Source: Bacteroidales bacterium (lineage in GTDB: Bacteria > Bacteroidota > Bacteroidia > Bacteroidales > JALTDM01). Taken from it: a stretch of 10,943 bases of DNA. A program made the position numbers and the translations under genes. The stretch covers positions 1-10,943 of the forward strand of contig JALWKH010000327.1 in the NCBI GenBank assembly GCA_026996635.1. The letters run 5' to 3'. A model generated the notes under the pieces. The model did no database searches. It was not told the origin of the DNA and saw nothing but the letters and a program-made list of their open reading frames with translations. Positions 1-6,731 of this stretch are shown one piece after another (position 1 is the first letter of the stretch; each line of letters starts with the position of its first letter).

Positions 1-114
1 GGATTGATAGATATCATAAAAAGAACACACAATAAAATTAATTACTCATTCAAACCGATTGAAGATAACTTATTTTTTTATATTTTTGAGGCAAAAATGA
101 ATCTAGATAAATAA
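1..114 (+). CDS. SiaB-family protein kinase, C-terminal end only (partial)
   Basis: The frame is open from the first base and ends at TAA (112-114), giving the last 37 residues of a protein that starts left of the window. The visible part begins GLIDIIKRT, continues with NKINYSFKPIEDN and ends MNLDK. This looks like the tail of SiaB-type (DUF6272) GHKL-fold kinases, where a glycine-rich GxGLGLID ATP-lid motif is followed by a strand containing Y-S-F-x-P-I-x-D-N. In Pseudomonas SiaB phosphorylates SiaC; the SiaC-family gene here begins only 9 bases after this stop, which strongly supports the call. The ATP-binding N and G1 boxes are outside the window, so activity cannot be judged. An alternative is another anti-sigma-type GHKL kinase of the same fold. 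Confidence 0.72.
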   Translation, partial: GLIDIIKRTHNKINYSFKPIEDNLFFYIFEAKMNLDK

Positions 115-123
115 AGAATAACC

Positions 124-501
124 ATGGAAAGAATAGAAATAGAAGGTACTGCTAAAACTCCTACCGTAAAAATGGACCCAAGTGGAGTTATTGAATTGAA
201 AGGTAGATCTATACCTGAAAACTCAATTGAATTTTATAAACCTTTGATGGATTGGTTAGAAGAATATGAAAACAATCCACAACCAAAAACCGTTGTACAT
301 GTGCAATTAGAATACTTTAACACCAGTTCTTCAAAGTGTATTTTGGATCTTTTCAAAAAACTGGAGAGTATTAAACAAAAAGGAAACGATGTAATCATTA
401 AGTGGTATTACGAAGAAGATGACGAAGATATGTTGGAAGCAGGAGAAGATTACCAATCCATCATTAATGTTCCGTTCGAAATGATTGAAACGGAAGTTTA
501 A
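124..501 (+). CDS. siaC: SiaC-family (DUF1987) regulatory phosphoprotein
   Basis: This complete 125 aa cytosolic protein has the size and motif order of the DUF1987/SiaC family. An N-terminal beta region (about residues 1-35) is followed by a helix (36-50), a strand (57-65), the signature YFNTSSSK (64-71), a helix (72-86), and an acidic C-terminal stretch WYYEEDDEDM (94-103) typical of the family. In Pseudomonas aeruginosa SiaC the phosphorylated threonine lies in a matching L-N-T-S-S context, so T67 is the likely phosphosite here (inference by motif). SiaC is switched by the SiaB kinase and SiaA PP2C phosphatase and in Pseudomonas activates the diguanylate cyclase SiaD. No cyclase or phosphatase follows here, so the output partner is unknown. 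ATG 124 sits 9 bases after the siaB stop, indicating one transcript. Transcription probably ends at the hairpin 523-567. Confidence 0.85.
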   Translation: MERIEIEGTAKTPTVKMDPSGVIELKGRSIPENSIEFYKPLMDWLEEYENNPQPKTVVHVQLEYFNTSSSKCILDLFKKLESIKQKGNDVIIKWYYEEDDEDMLEAGEDYQSIINVPFEMIETEV

Positions 502-522
502 GCAGTGTTTCCCTATAATATA

Positions 523-567
523 AAAAAGAATTTCTTGCTACTTTTTTAGTGGCAAGGAATTCTTTTT
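523..567 (+). terminator. Intrinsic terminator between convergent siaC and speB
   Basis: The arms 523-541 and 549-567 form a 19-bp stem with a 7-base loop (tttttta). Two of the pairs are U-G wobbles in the + transcript; the same positions become A-C mismatches in the - transcript, so the hairpin is tuned for transcripts coming from siaC. The outer part of the stem is an A5/T5 tract. Read from the other strand, the hairpin is followed by a T-rich run (tttttta from 527 downwards), so it can plausibly also stop speB transcripts, whose stop codon lies 2 bases away at 569. Confidence 0.85.
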
Positions 568-568
568 C

Positions 569-1417
569 TCATATAAAAAACTTATATCCTATCATTTTAT
601 AAATCAATTTTGCGGCAAGAAAATCTGATGGTGCTGAGTTTTCATTAGGACAGAGTTCAACAACATCACACCCCACAACATTTTTAGTAGAAAAAAGTCT
701 TCTCAAAAACTTTAAAGCATCATACCAATCTAAACCTCCCGGCTCGGGAGTTCCTGTAGCAGGCAATACAGAGGGGTCAAAACCATCGAGGTCAATTGTT
801 AAAAAAACATTGTCGGAACAAGCACCAATTGCTTTTTCTATCCAATCTGTATTATCATAAATATCTTCTGCAAAAAATGTAGTTTCAGGATTCATTTTTT
901 CCAACTCACACTTATCAAAACTTCTTATTCCGACTTGAACAATACTTGCTACTTCTTTTGCCCTTGCCATTACACAAGCATGGTTATATTTAGAACCATG
1001 ATATTTATCCCGCAGGTCACTGTGTGCATCAATCTGTACAACCGTTAAATTATCAAAAACTTCGGATGCCGCATAAATAGCTCCTATAGAAACGGAATGC
1101 TCACCTCCCACTCCAACATAAAACTTGCCTTCCGAAAAAATTGAAGTTACTTTTTTTTGAACAAATTTCACCATTTGTGAAGGAGAAGAAAACTCTTTCA
1201 TAATATCGTGGGTGTAAATACCAACTCTAAACGGTTCTGAATCCGTTTCCCTGTCGTACCACTCCAAAGCCTGAGATGCTTCCAATATTGCTTCCGGACC
1301 CTTGTCTGCACCTTTTTTCCATGTGCTGGTTCTGTCATAAGCAATAGGAAGCAGGGCAACCTTAGAGGTTGCCCTGCTTTTATATTCCATAGGAAAATCA
1401 CCGAATGTTTTTTTCAT
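569..1417 (-). CDS. speB: Agmatinase-type ureohydrolase (SpeB family)
   Basis: This 282 aa protein belongs to the arginase/agmatinase superfamily, cytosolic Mn2+ enzymes; the best-fitting reaction is agmatine + water to putrescine + urea. All six metal ligands are visible: H107 in GGEHS, D130, H132 and D134 in DAHSD, and D209 and D211 in TIDLDGFDPS. The GTPEPGG motif (222-228) follows. The stretch RDKYHGSKYNHACVM (136-150) is agmatinase-like rather than arginase-like. Length is slightly short but normal for the compact bacterial and archaeal type. The ATG at 1417 lies 3 bases after the rpoD stop, with AAGAG just before it, so the gene is cotranscribed and probably coupled to rpoD. No arginine decarboxylase is in the window. 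Guanidinobutyrase or another guanidino-acid hydrolase cannot be excluded from motifs alone. Confidence 0.87.
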   Translation of the reverse strand: MKKTFGDFPMEYKSRATSKVALLPIAYDRTSTWKKGADKGPEAILEASQALEWYDRETDSEPFRVGIYTHDIMKEFSSPSQMVKFVQKKVTSIFSEGKFYVGVGGEHSVSIGAIYAASEVFDNLTVVQIDAHSDLRDKYHGSKYNHACVMARAKEVASIVQVGIRSFDKCELEKMNPETTFFAEDIYDNTDWIEKAIGACSDNVFLTIDLDGFDPSVLPATGTPEPGGLDWYDALKFLRRLFSTKNVVGCDVVELCPNENSAPSDFLAAKLIYKMIGYKFFI

Positions 1418-1420
1418 CTC

Positions 1421-2281
1421 TTATCCCAAATAAGACCTTAAAAGTTTATTCTTTGAAACATGTCTCAATCTTCTTATCGCTTTTTCTTTTATTTGTCTAA
1501 CTCTTTCCCTCGTTAAGCCGAATTGTTGCCCTATTTCTTCAAGAGTCATTTCTTTTCCGTCAAGACCAAAAAACATACGTATGATTTGTTGCTCTCTTTC
1601 ACTCAATGTTTCCAAAGCCCTGTCTATTTCTTTCCTCAACGATTCGTAAATTAAATCATTATCTGTTTTAGGTGTAGTTGTATTTGGCAATACATCAAGC
1701 AATGTATTGTCTTCTCCTTCTTGGAAAGGAGCATCTACAGAAACATGTTTACCTGCAACACGCAAAGTATCAGACACTTTTTCTTTAGGCATTTCCAACT
1801 TACCGGCTACTTCTTCTACAGACGGAGCTCTTTCGTTTTCTTGTTCAAATTTTGATATTTCTTTATTTAATTTATTCAGCGCCCCAACTTGATTAAGAGG
1901 AAGTCTAACTATTCTGGATTGCTCCGCGAGTGCTTGCAATATTGATTGTCTTATCCACCACACAGCATAAGAAATAAACTTAAACCCGCGGGTTTCGTCA
2001 AATTTTTCAGCAGCCTTAATAAGCCCCAAATTACCTTCATTAATTAGGTCGGAGAGACTTAAACCTTGGTTTTGGTATTGCTTTGCTACGGAAACAACAA
2101 ACCTTAAGTTAGCACGCACCAGTTTCTCAAGAGCAGCTTTATCCCCTTTTTTGATTCTTTGGGCCAGCTCCACTTCTTCCTCAACACTAATAAGGGGTTC
2201 TTTTCCAATGTCCTGTAAATATTTGTCAAGTGATGCGCTTTCCCTGTTTGTAATTGATTTTGTGATTTTTAGTTGCCTCAT
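1421..2281 (-). CDS. rpoD: Primary RNA polymerase sigma factor, Bacteroidota type
   Basis: At 286 aa and without region 1.1 or a non-conserved insertion, this is the compact housekeeping sigma of Bacteroidota. The N-terminus [11 protein letters not shown] matches the characteristic start of that group. Region 1.2 covers about residues 14-45. Region 2 has the core-binding segment [18 protein letters not shown] (78-95) and the promoter-melting segment [17 protein letters not shown] (98-114). Region 3 spans about 130-205. Region 4 (215-284) has a helix-turn-helix [19 protein letters not shown] (246-264) that reads the upstream promoter element. In this phylum it recognises TTTG near -33 and TAnnTTTG near -7. 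The ATG at 2281 follows an A-rich leader with no Shine-Dalgarno sequence, normal here. speB follows 3 bases downstream. I found no convincing promoter in the 78 bases upstream. Confidence 0.97.
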   Translation of the reverse strand: MRQLKITKSITNRESASLDKYLQDIGKEPLISVEEEVELAQRIKKGDKAALEKLVRANLRFVVSVAKQYQNQGLSLSDLINEGNLGLIKAAEKFDETRGFKFISYAVWWIRQSILQALAEQSRIVRLPLNQVGALNKLNKEISKFEQENERAPSVEEVAGKLEMPKEKVSDTLRVAGKHVSVDAPFQEGEDNTLLDVLPNTTTPKTDNDLIYESLRKEIDRALETLSEREQQIIRMFFGLDGKEMTLEEIGQQFGLTRERVRQIKEKAIRRLRHVSKNKLLRSYLG

Positions 2282-2359
2282 GTTTTTTTGTTATTTTGAA
2301 GTTATCAAAAGGTTTAACTTATACGAATAAATTGTTAAAAAGTTTCTAACAAATATCAT

Positions 2360-3049
2360 TTATTTTTTATTAAAAGGCAGTATTACTTTCGTAGTATCAT
2401 CGTGTCCGTAAATCTTAATAGAATCTAGTTTGTATTGTGTTTCTTCCGTCAAATTACCATTGCTGTACCATTCTTTAGGAATTCCGATTAACCTGCCCAT
2501 TTTATAGGTAGCCTCATACCTTTTTTCGCCGTTTATATAATACTCCAGATATTTCCCGTTCAATGTATCTCGGGTATAAAATGCTTTGATTTCCGGCTTG
2601 CCGTTTTTATAAAAAGTAATGAACTCTCCCTCCAACAATCCGTTTTTATAAGATCTCCTTGATTGCAATTTACCGTTTTTATACCAAACAAGCCATGTTC
2701 CCTCAGGTGTTCCTTTATCATATTCTTCAATGGCTTCCGCTTTTCCGTTTTTATACCAATAATACCATTTCCCGTCCTTGTTGCCGTAATAAAACCTTCC
2801 GGAATATTTTAGATTCCCGTTAGGATACCAACCTTTGGAATCTCCATGCAAAGTGTCGTACAAATAAGTATAACAATCTGTTTTTTTACCGAAAAAATTA
2901 TAAAAAATCCTTTTGCTTATACTGTCATTGTAAACAATAACATCTGCATATTTTGCTGTTGTAAAACGGTAAAACTTAATGGTATCTTGTCCGAACAACT
3001 TACTGCCGTAAACAAGAAGTATTAAAATCAACCAAGATGCCGGCTTCAT
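2360..3049 (-). CDS. Secreted MORN-variant (YwqK-type) repeat protein
   Basis: From ATG 3049 the protein is 229 aa; a TTG at 3061 would add four residues (MIKE) but is less likely. It starts MKPASWLILILLVYGSKLFG followed by QD, a clear Sec signal peptide with probable cleavage before Q, so it is exported. The body carries six copies of a 24-residue repeat built on W/F/Y-Y-x-N-G-K/N ... Y ... G-x-x-x-G, the MORN_2 type found in proteins named YwqK-family antitoxins. That name is inherited from Bacillus subtilis; nothing here indicates a toxin-antitoxin role, as there is no partner toxin and the protein is secreted. Such proteins are common in Bacteroidota and mostly uncharacterised. The gene is 50 bases after the aminotransferase stop and 78 bases before rpoD, so its operon status is uncertain. 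Confidence 0.83.
   Translation of the reverse strand: MKPASWLILILLVYGSKLFGQDTIKFYRFTTAKYADVIVYNDSISKRIFYNFFGKKTDCYTYLYDTLHGDSKGWYPNGNLKYSGRFYYGNKDGKWYYWYKNGKAEAIEEYDKGTPEGTWLVWYKNGKLQSRRSYKNGLLEGEFITFYKNGKPEIKAFYTRDTLNGKYLEYYINGEKRYEATYKMGRLIGIPKEWYSNGNLTEETQYKLDSIKIYGHDDTTKVILPFNKK
2430..2860 (-). repeat. Six 72-base (24-codon) MORN-type tandem repeats in the coding sequence
   Basis: The MORN-type repeats are visible in the DNA. The 11-mer ccgtttttata (+ strand; encodes Y-K-N-G) begins at 2601, 2673 and 2745, exactly 72 bases apart, and also at 2640 between units. The outermost units (near 2460 and 2815) are more diverged. Identical codon choice in the central units suggests expansion by duplication. 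Outer limits are approximate. Confidence 0.75.
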
Positions 3050-3099
3050 TTCTTTAATCAAACTTAATTCATTAACTAAAATTCTGCCGGATTATTGCT

Positions 3100-4308
3100 T
3101 CAATCCTTAAAAATTGTTTGTGTGCCAATTTCAAGAGGTTCGGTAATATTTTCATCCAGTGCCCAAACAAGTCTGTTTATGCCTTCTGTTATCTCATCTG
3201 CTTCACCGCAATAAGATAACCTGAGATGACCGTCCAGTCCAAATGCTTTACCGGGCATTGTCAACACTTTAACCTTTTCCAACAAATATGCCGAAAGTTT
3301 CATTGAATCAGGTTCGTATGCACTAAAATCCACATACATATAAAAAGTACCGGAAGGTTTATATATTTTAACTTTGTCGAGTCTTTTCAGCAATTCCAAC
3401 ATCAAATTTCTGTTTTCTTCCAGTGTACTTCTCAATTCTTCAACACCGGATTGGTCGTCTATTATTGCACCCAAAGCCGCTTTTTGCAACAAAGGGGAAG
3501 GTCCGCCTGTTTGGTGGCTTTGAAGATTCACCATCACTTTTATCAAAGAAGAATCTGCCACAGCCCAACCTATGCGGAATCCTGTCATTGCATAGGTTTT
3601 GGATATTCCGTTTACCAAGATTATGTGTGATCCTTCAAAACCACTCGCATAATCAAGCACTGAAGGATGCTTAAGGTTGTCAAAAACAAGTCTGTGGTAA
3701 ATATCATCCATTATCAAATACAGACCTTTTTCTTTTGTAAAGCTCACAAGGTCTTTTATCAGCGATCCGGGATACATTATTCCGGTAGGATTGTTGGGGC
3801 TGTTTATAAGAATTGCCCTGGTTTTGGGTGTAAGTGCTTTTTCAAAATCGGATATTTCGGGAATAAACCCGGGATTTTTCAAATCAATTGCTACGGGATT
3901 GCCGTTTGCCAACTTCACCATTTCGGGATAACTCACCCAATAAGGTTTGGGAAATATCACTTCTTCTCCCGGATTTAAAACGGCTTGCATTGCAACAAGA
4001 AGGGCTTGTTTTGCTCCCGTGGAAATAATTACATTTTTCAACTCGGGCTTTTTGCCGTAAAATTTATATGTGTAATCTCTAACAGCTTCTCTGAGTTCCT
4101 TTGTGCCGATGGATGGAGAATATCTTACAACACCTGTTTGCAGGAGTTCATTCGTTAACTCAATAGCTTTGAGTGGTGCTTTTCCGTGTGGTTCACCTCC
4201 TCCCAAATGAATTACAGGTTCGCCTTTCGCCTTCAAAATACCGAAAGTTTCGTTCAATTTCAAAGTCATTGATTCACCTATGGAGAGTCCTAATTTGCTA
4301 ATTTCCAT
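3100..4308 (-). CDS. Class I/II PLP-dependent aminotransferase (aspartate aminotransferase-like)
   Basis: Starting at ATG 4308 gives 402 aa beginning MEISKLGLSIGES, the usual start of this family. A longer frame from TTG 4353 adds 15 residues of poor character and I reject it. Fold-type I landmarks are present: GGGEP (36-40), the phosphate-loop region STGAKQA (96-102), NSPNNPTG (169-176), D201 and Y204 in MDDIY, the PLP lysine K237 in NGISKTYAMTGFRIGW, and the substrate-carboxylate arginine R363 in LRLSY. This is the cytosolic I-gamma type of aspartate aminotransferase, which moves an amino group between aspartate and 2-oxoglutarate; aromatic or prephenate aminotransferase activity is possible and not separable by motifs. 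The 99 bases upstream hold no clear promoter. The C-terminus has a short extension (about residues 386-402) beyond the final helix. Confidence 0.9.
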   Translation of the reverse strand: MEISKLGLSIGESMTLKLNETFGILKAKGEPVIHLGGGEPHGKAPLKAIELTNELLQTGVVRYSPSIGTKELREAVRDYTYKFYGKKPELKNVIISTGAKQALLVAMQAVLNPGEEVIFPKPYWVSYPEMVKLANGNPVAIDLKNPGFIPEISDFEKALTPKTRAILINSPNNPTGIMYPGSLIKDLVSFTKEKGLYLIMDDIYHRLVFDNLKHPSVLDYASGFEGSHIILVNGISKTYAMTGFRIGWAVADSSLIKVMVNLQSHQTGGPSPLLQKAALGAIIDDQSGVEELRSTLEENRNLMLELLKRLDKVKIYKPSGTFYMYVDFSAYEPDSMKLSAYLLEKVKVLTMPGKAFGLDGHLRLSYCGEADEITEGINRLVWALDENITEPLEIGTQTIFKD

Positions 4309-4407
4309 CCGTAACAATTTTTTCTCTTTTTCAATTTGCGAAAATAAGAACAATAATTGAAAGTATAATTGTTTAACACGAAAATCGGTTAATAAAATTA
4401 AACAGGA

Positions 4408-5487
4408 TTATTTTGGGGCTTTGATATATAGGTAGATAGCAATGAGCGTATAAATGATATTCGGCAACCACACACCGAGAATTATATTCATCCCCGTACC
4501 GAGTGCAATATTACTCGATATTTGCATCAGAAAAATGTAAGTAAAACTGAGTGCAATCCCTATTCCTACGTGCAATCCGCTGCCCCCTCTGACCTTTCGG
4601 GAAGAAAGAGCCACACCGATAAGTGTCAAGATAAAGGTAGAAAAGGGCATTGCTATTCTCTGGTGCTTATATGCCTTAACTTTTTCAATCTTCGGGTCAC
4701 CCTGCAACCTGAGTTGTTCAATATACTTATCAAGTTCGGGCAAAGTCATTGCTTCCACAACATTTTCCCGCTTATGAAAATCAGCAGGCGTAAATACAAA
4801 GGTGGTATCAAAACTGTTTCCTACCGTAAGTGATTCTTTAATTCCGTTTAAGTGCCTTATGTTATAATTATATACCGTCCACTTGTTTTTTGTGGTATCC
4901 CAGCGGATAAAAGAAGAATTCAATTTATAAACCAGCGAATCATTGCGAAACTTCTCCATAGAATATTTATATGCGGTATTTGTTGCGGCAGAATATGTTT
5001 CGAAATAAATGTAAACCCCCGGACGGATTTGCCTGTAAACATTGTGGTCGCGGAAAACAAAACTATTGTGAACATACCGCTCCTCAAATTCCAACCGGTG
5101 CAGGTTCGCCTTTGGAATAACATAATTTCCGAAATAATAAGAAAGCGATGCCAAAAACAATGAGGTAAGAAAATAAGGCCACATAATCCTGTGAAAACTT
5201 ATTCCGGCACTCAGCATAGAAATAAACTCATTATTGTATGCCATACGAGAAGTAAAAAACACCACCGAAATAAAAATAAACAACGGTGCAAACATATTGG
5301 CAAAATAGGGAATGAAGTATATGTAGTAATCAAAAATTATTACGTGCAGTGTTGCTTGCTTTTCCACAAAATCTTCCAGTTTCTCCGTAATGTCAAACAC
5401 TACGGTAATAACCATAAGAAGCGTTATGGAAAGGAAAAAAGTGGCAAGGAATTTTTTTATTATGTATAAGTCAAGTTTTTTTATCAT
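4408..5487 (-). CDS. LptF/LptG family inner-membrane permease
   Basis: This 359 aa protein has the architecture of the LPS-exporter permeases: three N-terminal membrane helices (about 13-33, 55-79 and 101-121), a periplasmic beta-jellyroll domain (about 135-245), then three more helices (280-298, 305-325 and 335-355). The start MIKKLDLYIIKKFLATFF is a typical coupling-helix beginning for YjgP/YjgQ proteins. With LptB2 ATPase it would pull LPS from the inner membrane toward the LptC/LptA bridge. Bacteroidota usually carry several such genes at separate places, so whether this is LptF or LptG cannot be decided; no other lpt gene is in the window. It follows the lipoprotein gene by 17 bases and is almost certainly cotranscribed with it. 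Confidence 0.92.
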   Translation of the reverse strand: MIKKLDLYIIKKFLATFFLSITLLMVITVVFDITEKLEDFVEKQATLHVIIFDYYIYFIPYFANMFAPLFIFISVVFFTSRMAYNNEFISMLSAGISFHRIMWPYFLTSLFLASLSYYFGNYVIPKANLHRLEFEERYVHNSFVFRDHNVYRQIRPGVYIYFETYSAATNTAYKYSMEKFRNDSLVYKLNSSFIRWDTTKNKWTVYNYNIRHLNGIKESLTVGNSFDTTFVFTPADFHKRENVVEAMTLPELDKYIEQLRLQGDPKIEKVKAYKHQRIAMPFSTFILTLIGVALSSRKVRGGSGLHVGIGIALSFTYIFLMQISSNIALGTGMNIILGVWLPNIIYTLIAIYLYIKAPK

Positions 5488-5504
5488 CTAAAAAGATCAG
5501 GAAG

Positions 5505-6080
5505 TTAGTTATTCTCAAAACTTTTCACTATTTCATCCGGACTTTTGCCCAAATATTTCAACAATTGCTTGGCATCATCCGCAAACTCGTGGTTAGGATA
5601 TTCTTTTATAAACTCGGTATAATACTTTCTTGCATTGGCGGTATCATTCAGCAAATTTTCGTATGTAAAAGCCATCATAAAAACAGATATTGCCCTTTTC
5701 GGATAATCGGGATATTTATCCAAGAGCAACTTAAAATACCTTACTGCATTTTTTCCGTCACCCGCACCTCTGGCTACTTCCGCCGCTTTGTATAAAAACT
5801 CGGGGCTTAACGAATCATTAGGAAAATCGTGTGCATACCTTGCATACAAAAGCATAAGATTTATTGCTACACCTCGGTTTATGGACTTTGTTGTGTCAAA
5901 CACTTCTTTTTCAAGGTCAATTATTTGAGAATACAACTTTTGCTTATCAGGCTTTGCGTCCGCTACGGTTGCCGTTGTATCTTCTGCGTTGTCAGATTTT
6001 TCGCCGGAATTGTTACTGCACGATGCCATAAAAAAGACCGGAAACAATATGGCAAAAAATAAGATTACATTGTTTTTCAT
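5505..6080 (-). CDS. TPR-containing lipoprotein
   Basis: The 191 aa protein opens with a lipoprotein signal, MKNNVILFFAILFPVFFMAS followed by C21, then a low-complexity polar linker (22-45) rich in S, D, N and T. The lipobox is M-A-S-C, slightly off the usual L-A-S/G-C. The remainder is helical, with at least two tetratricopeptide-like hairpins: about 91-125, containing AVRYFKLLLDKYPDYP, and 128-162, containing ARKYYTEFIKEYPNHE. Such repeats occur in YbgF/CpoB and BamD, and the spacing Y-F-x-x-L-L-x-x-Y-P is of that kind, but it is shorter than BamD and has no clear orthology. It is presumably anchored to a periplasm-facing membrane and used as a protein-binding scaffold (inference). The lptF/G-family gene follows by 17 bases. 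The 91 bases upstream hold the 8-base-periodic repeat. Confidence 0.85.
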   Translation of the reverse strand: MKNNVILFFAILFPVFFMASCSNNSGEKSDNAEDTTATVADAKPDKQKLYSQIIDLEKEVFDTTKSINRGVAINLMLLYARYAHDFPNDSLSPEFLYKAAEVARGAGDGKNAVRYFKLLLDKYPDYPKRAISVFMMAFTYENLLNDTANARKYYTEFIKEYPNHEFADDAKQLLKYLGKSPDEIVKSFENN

Positions 6081-6101
6081 ATCTTTCCACGTTTTTAAAC
6101 T

Positions 6102-6165
6102 ACTCCATTACTAATTAACACCTTAGTAAATCAGCAAATTATCACATTATCAAAATTAGCACATT
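6102..6165 (-). repeat. Degenerate 8-base-periodic intergenic repeat, copy 1
   Basis: Read on the - strand from 6165 down, the gap between def and the lipoprotein gene splits into eight 8-base units: aatgtgct, aattttga, taatgtga, taatttgc, tgatttac, taaggtgt, taattagt, aatggagt. The period is visible but the units are diverged. One junction makes TAATTTTG (6158-6151), a full match to the Bacteroidota -7 motif TAnnTTTG, though without a TTTG at a suitable distance upstream. A second copy of the same type lies at 9737-9784 on the opposite strand. Confidence 0.6.
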
Positions 6166-6171
6166 CCCAAC

Positions 6172-6729
6172 TTACTTTTTATTCCTGATAATCTTATATT
6201 TAACACTCACCCTGCCGTCTTCCAAGGCTTTGAGTTTACTTCTGATTAACCGTTTTCTAAGCGGCGAAATCCTGTCAATAAACAAGATTCCGTCCGTATG
6301 GTCATACTCGTGCTGAATAATAACAGCAGGTGTGCCCTTGAAAACTTCATCGTGAAACTCAAAATTTTCGTCGTAATATTGCATTCTTATTTCAAGATGA
6401 CGCTTCACATCTTCCCTGATTCCGGGCAGGCTCAAACAACCTTCGTTGAAACTTTGCATCTCGTCGCTTCTCTCCACAATTTGAGCATTGATAAAAACCT
6501 TTTTGAAATCTTTCAAATCAGGTTCTTCCTCTGCGTAAGGAGACGCATCTATCACAAACAACCGTATTGATTTGTTTATTTGCGGTGCGGCAAGTCCCAC
6601 TCCATCAGAATGATACATAGTTTCAAACATATCTTCTATCAACTTATCCAATTCCGGATAATCCTTGTCTATATCTACGGCTTTTTTTCTTAACACAGGG
6701 TGTCCGTATATTGCTATCGGTAAAATCAT
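6172..6729 (-). CDS. def: Peptide deformylase
   Basis: This 185 aa cytosolic metalloenzyme removes the formyl group from the initiator methionine of new proteins. The three defining motifs are intact: GVGLAAPQ (43-50), EGCLS (96-100, metal ligand C98) and QHEYDH (139-144, metal ligands H140 and H144, catalytic E141). The C-terminal tail after residue 155 is basic (PLRKRLIRSKLKALEDGR), a common feature of the Bacteroidota proteins that could help ribosome binding (inference). The insertion SPYAEEEPDLKDF (63-75) is acidic and probably a surface loop. ATG 6729 lies 2 bases after the ruvX stop, so translation is likely coupled. The gene closes the compact cluster that begins near 9668. Confidence 0.97.
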   Translation of the reverse strand: MILPIAIYGHPVLRKKAVDIDKDYPELDKLIEDMFETMYHSDGVGLAAPQINKSIRLFVIDASPYAEEEPDLKDFKKVFINAQIVERSDEMQSFNEGCLSLPGIREDVKRHLEIRMQYYDENFEFHDEVFKGTPAVIIQHEYDHTDGILFIDRISPLRKRLIRSKLKALEDGRVSVKYKIIRNKK

Positions 6730-6731
6730 AT

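Noticed and set aside
2282..2359. Promoter for rpoD from TTTG (2353-2350) plus TATTCGTA (2329-2322)
   Set aside because: The spacing fits but the second element matches the -7 consensus poorly, so I do not call it.
2360..3049. Toxin-antitoxin system suggested by the YwqK family name
   Set aside because: The protein is exported, no small toxin gene adjoins it, and the family label rests on weak history.
3050..3070. TAAGTTTG just upstream of the MORN-protein gene as a promoter
   Set aside because: It matches the -7 motif but lies only about 10 bases before the ATG and has no TTTG at 17-23 bases upstream; several such matches are expected by chance in DNA this AT-rich.
3100..4353. 417 aa form of the aminotransferase from TTG 4353
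   Set aside because: ATG 4308 matches the usual family start; the extra 15 residues are lysine-rich and come from an AT-rich leader.
4370..4404. Inverted repeat tgtttaa/ttaaaca upstream of the aminotransferase, and a similar tttaac/gttaaa pair at 2313-2339
   Set aside because: Arms of 6 to 7 AT-only-type bases with long spacers are common by chance in this composition, and the two pairs are not clearly the same site.
4852..5469. Plus-strand frames opposite the Lpt permease
   Set aside because: These are antisense shadows with skewed Cys/Lys/Ile composition and no domain character.
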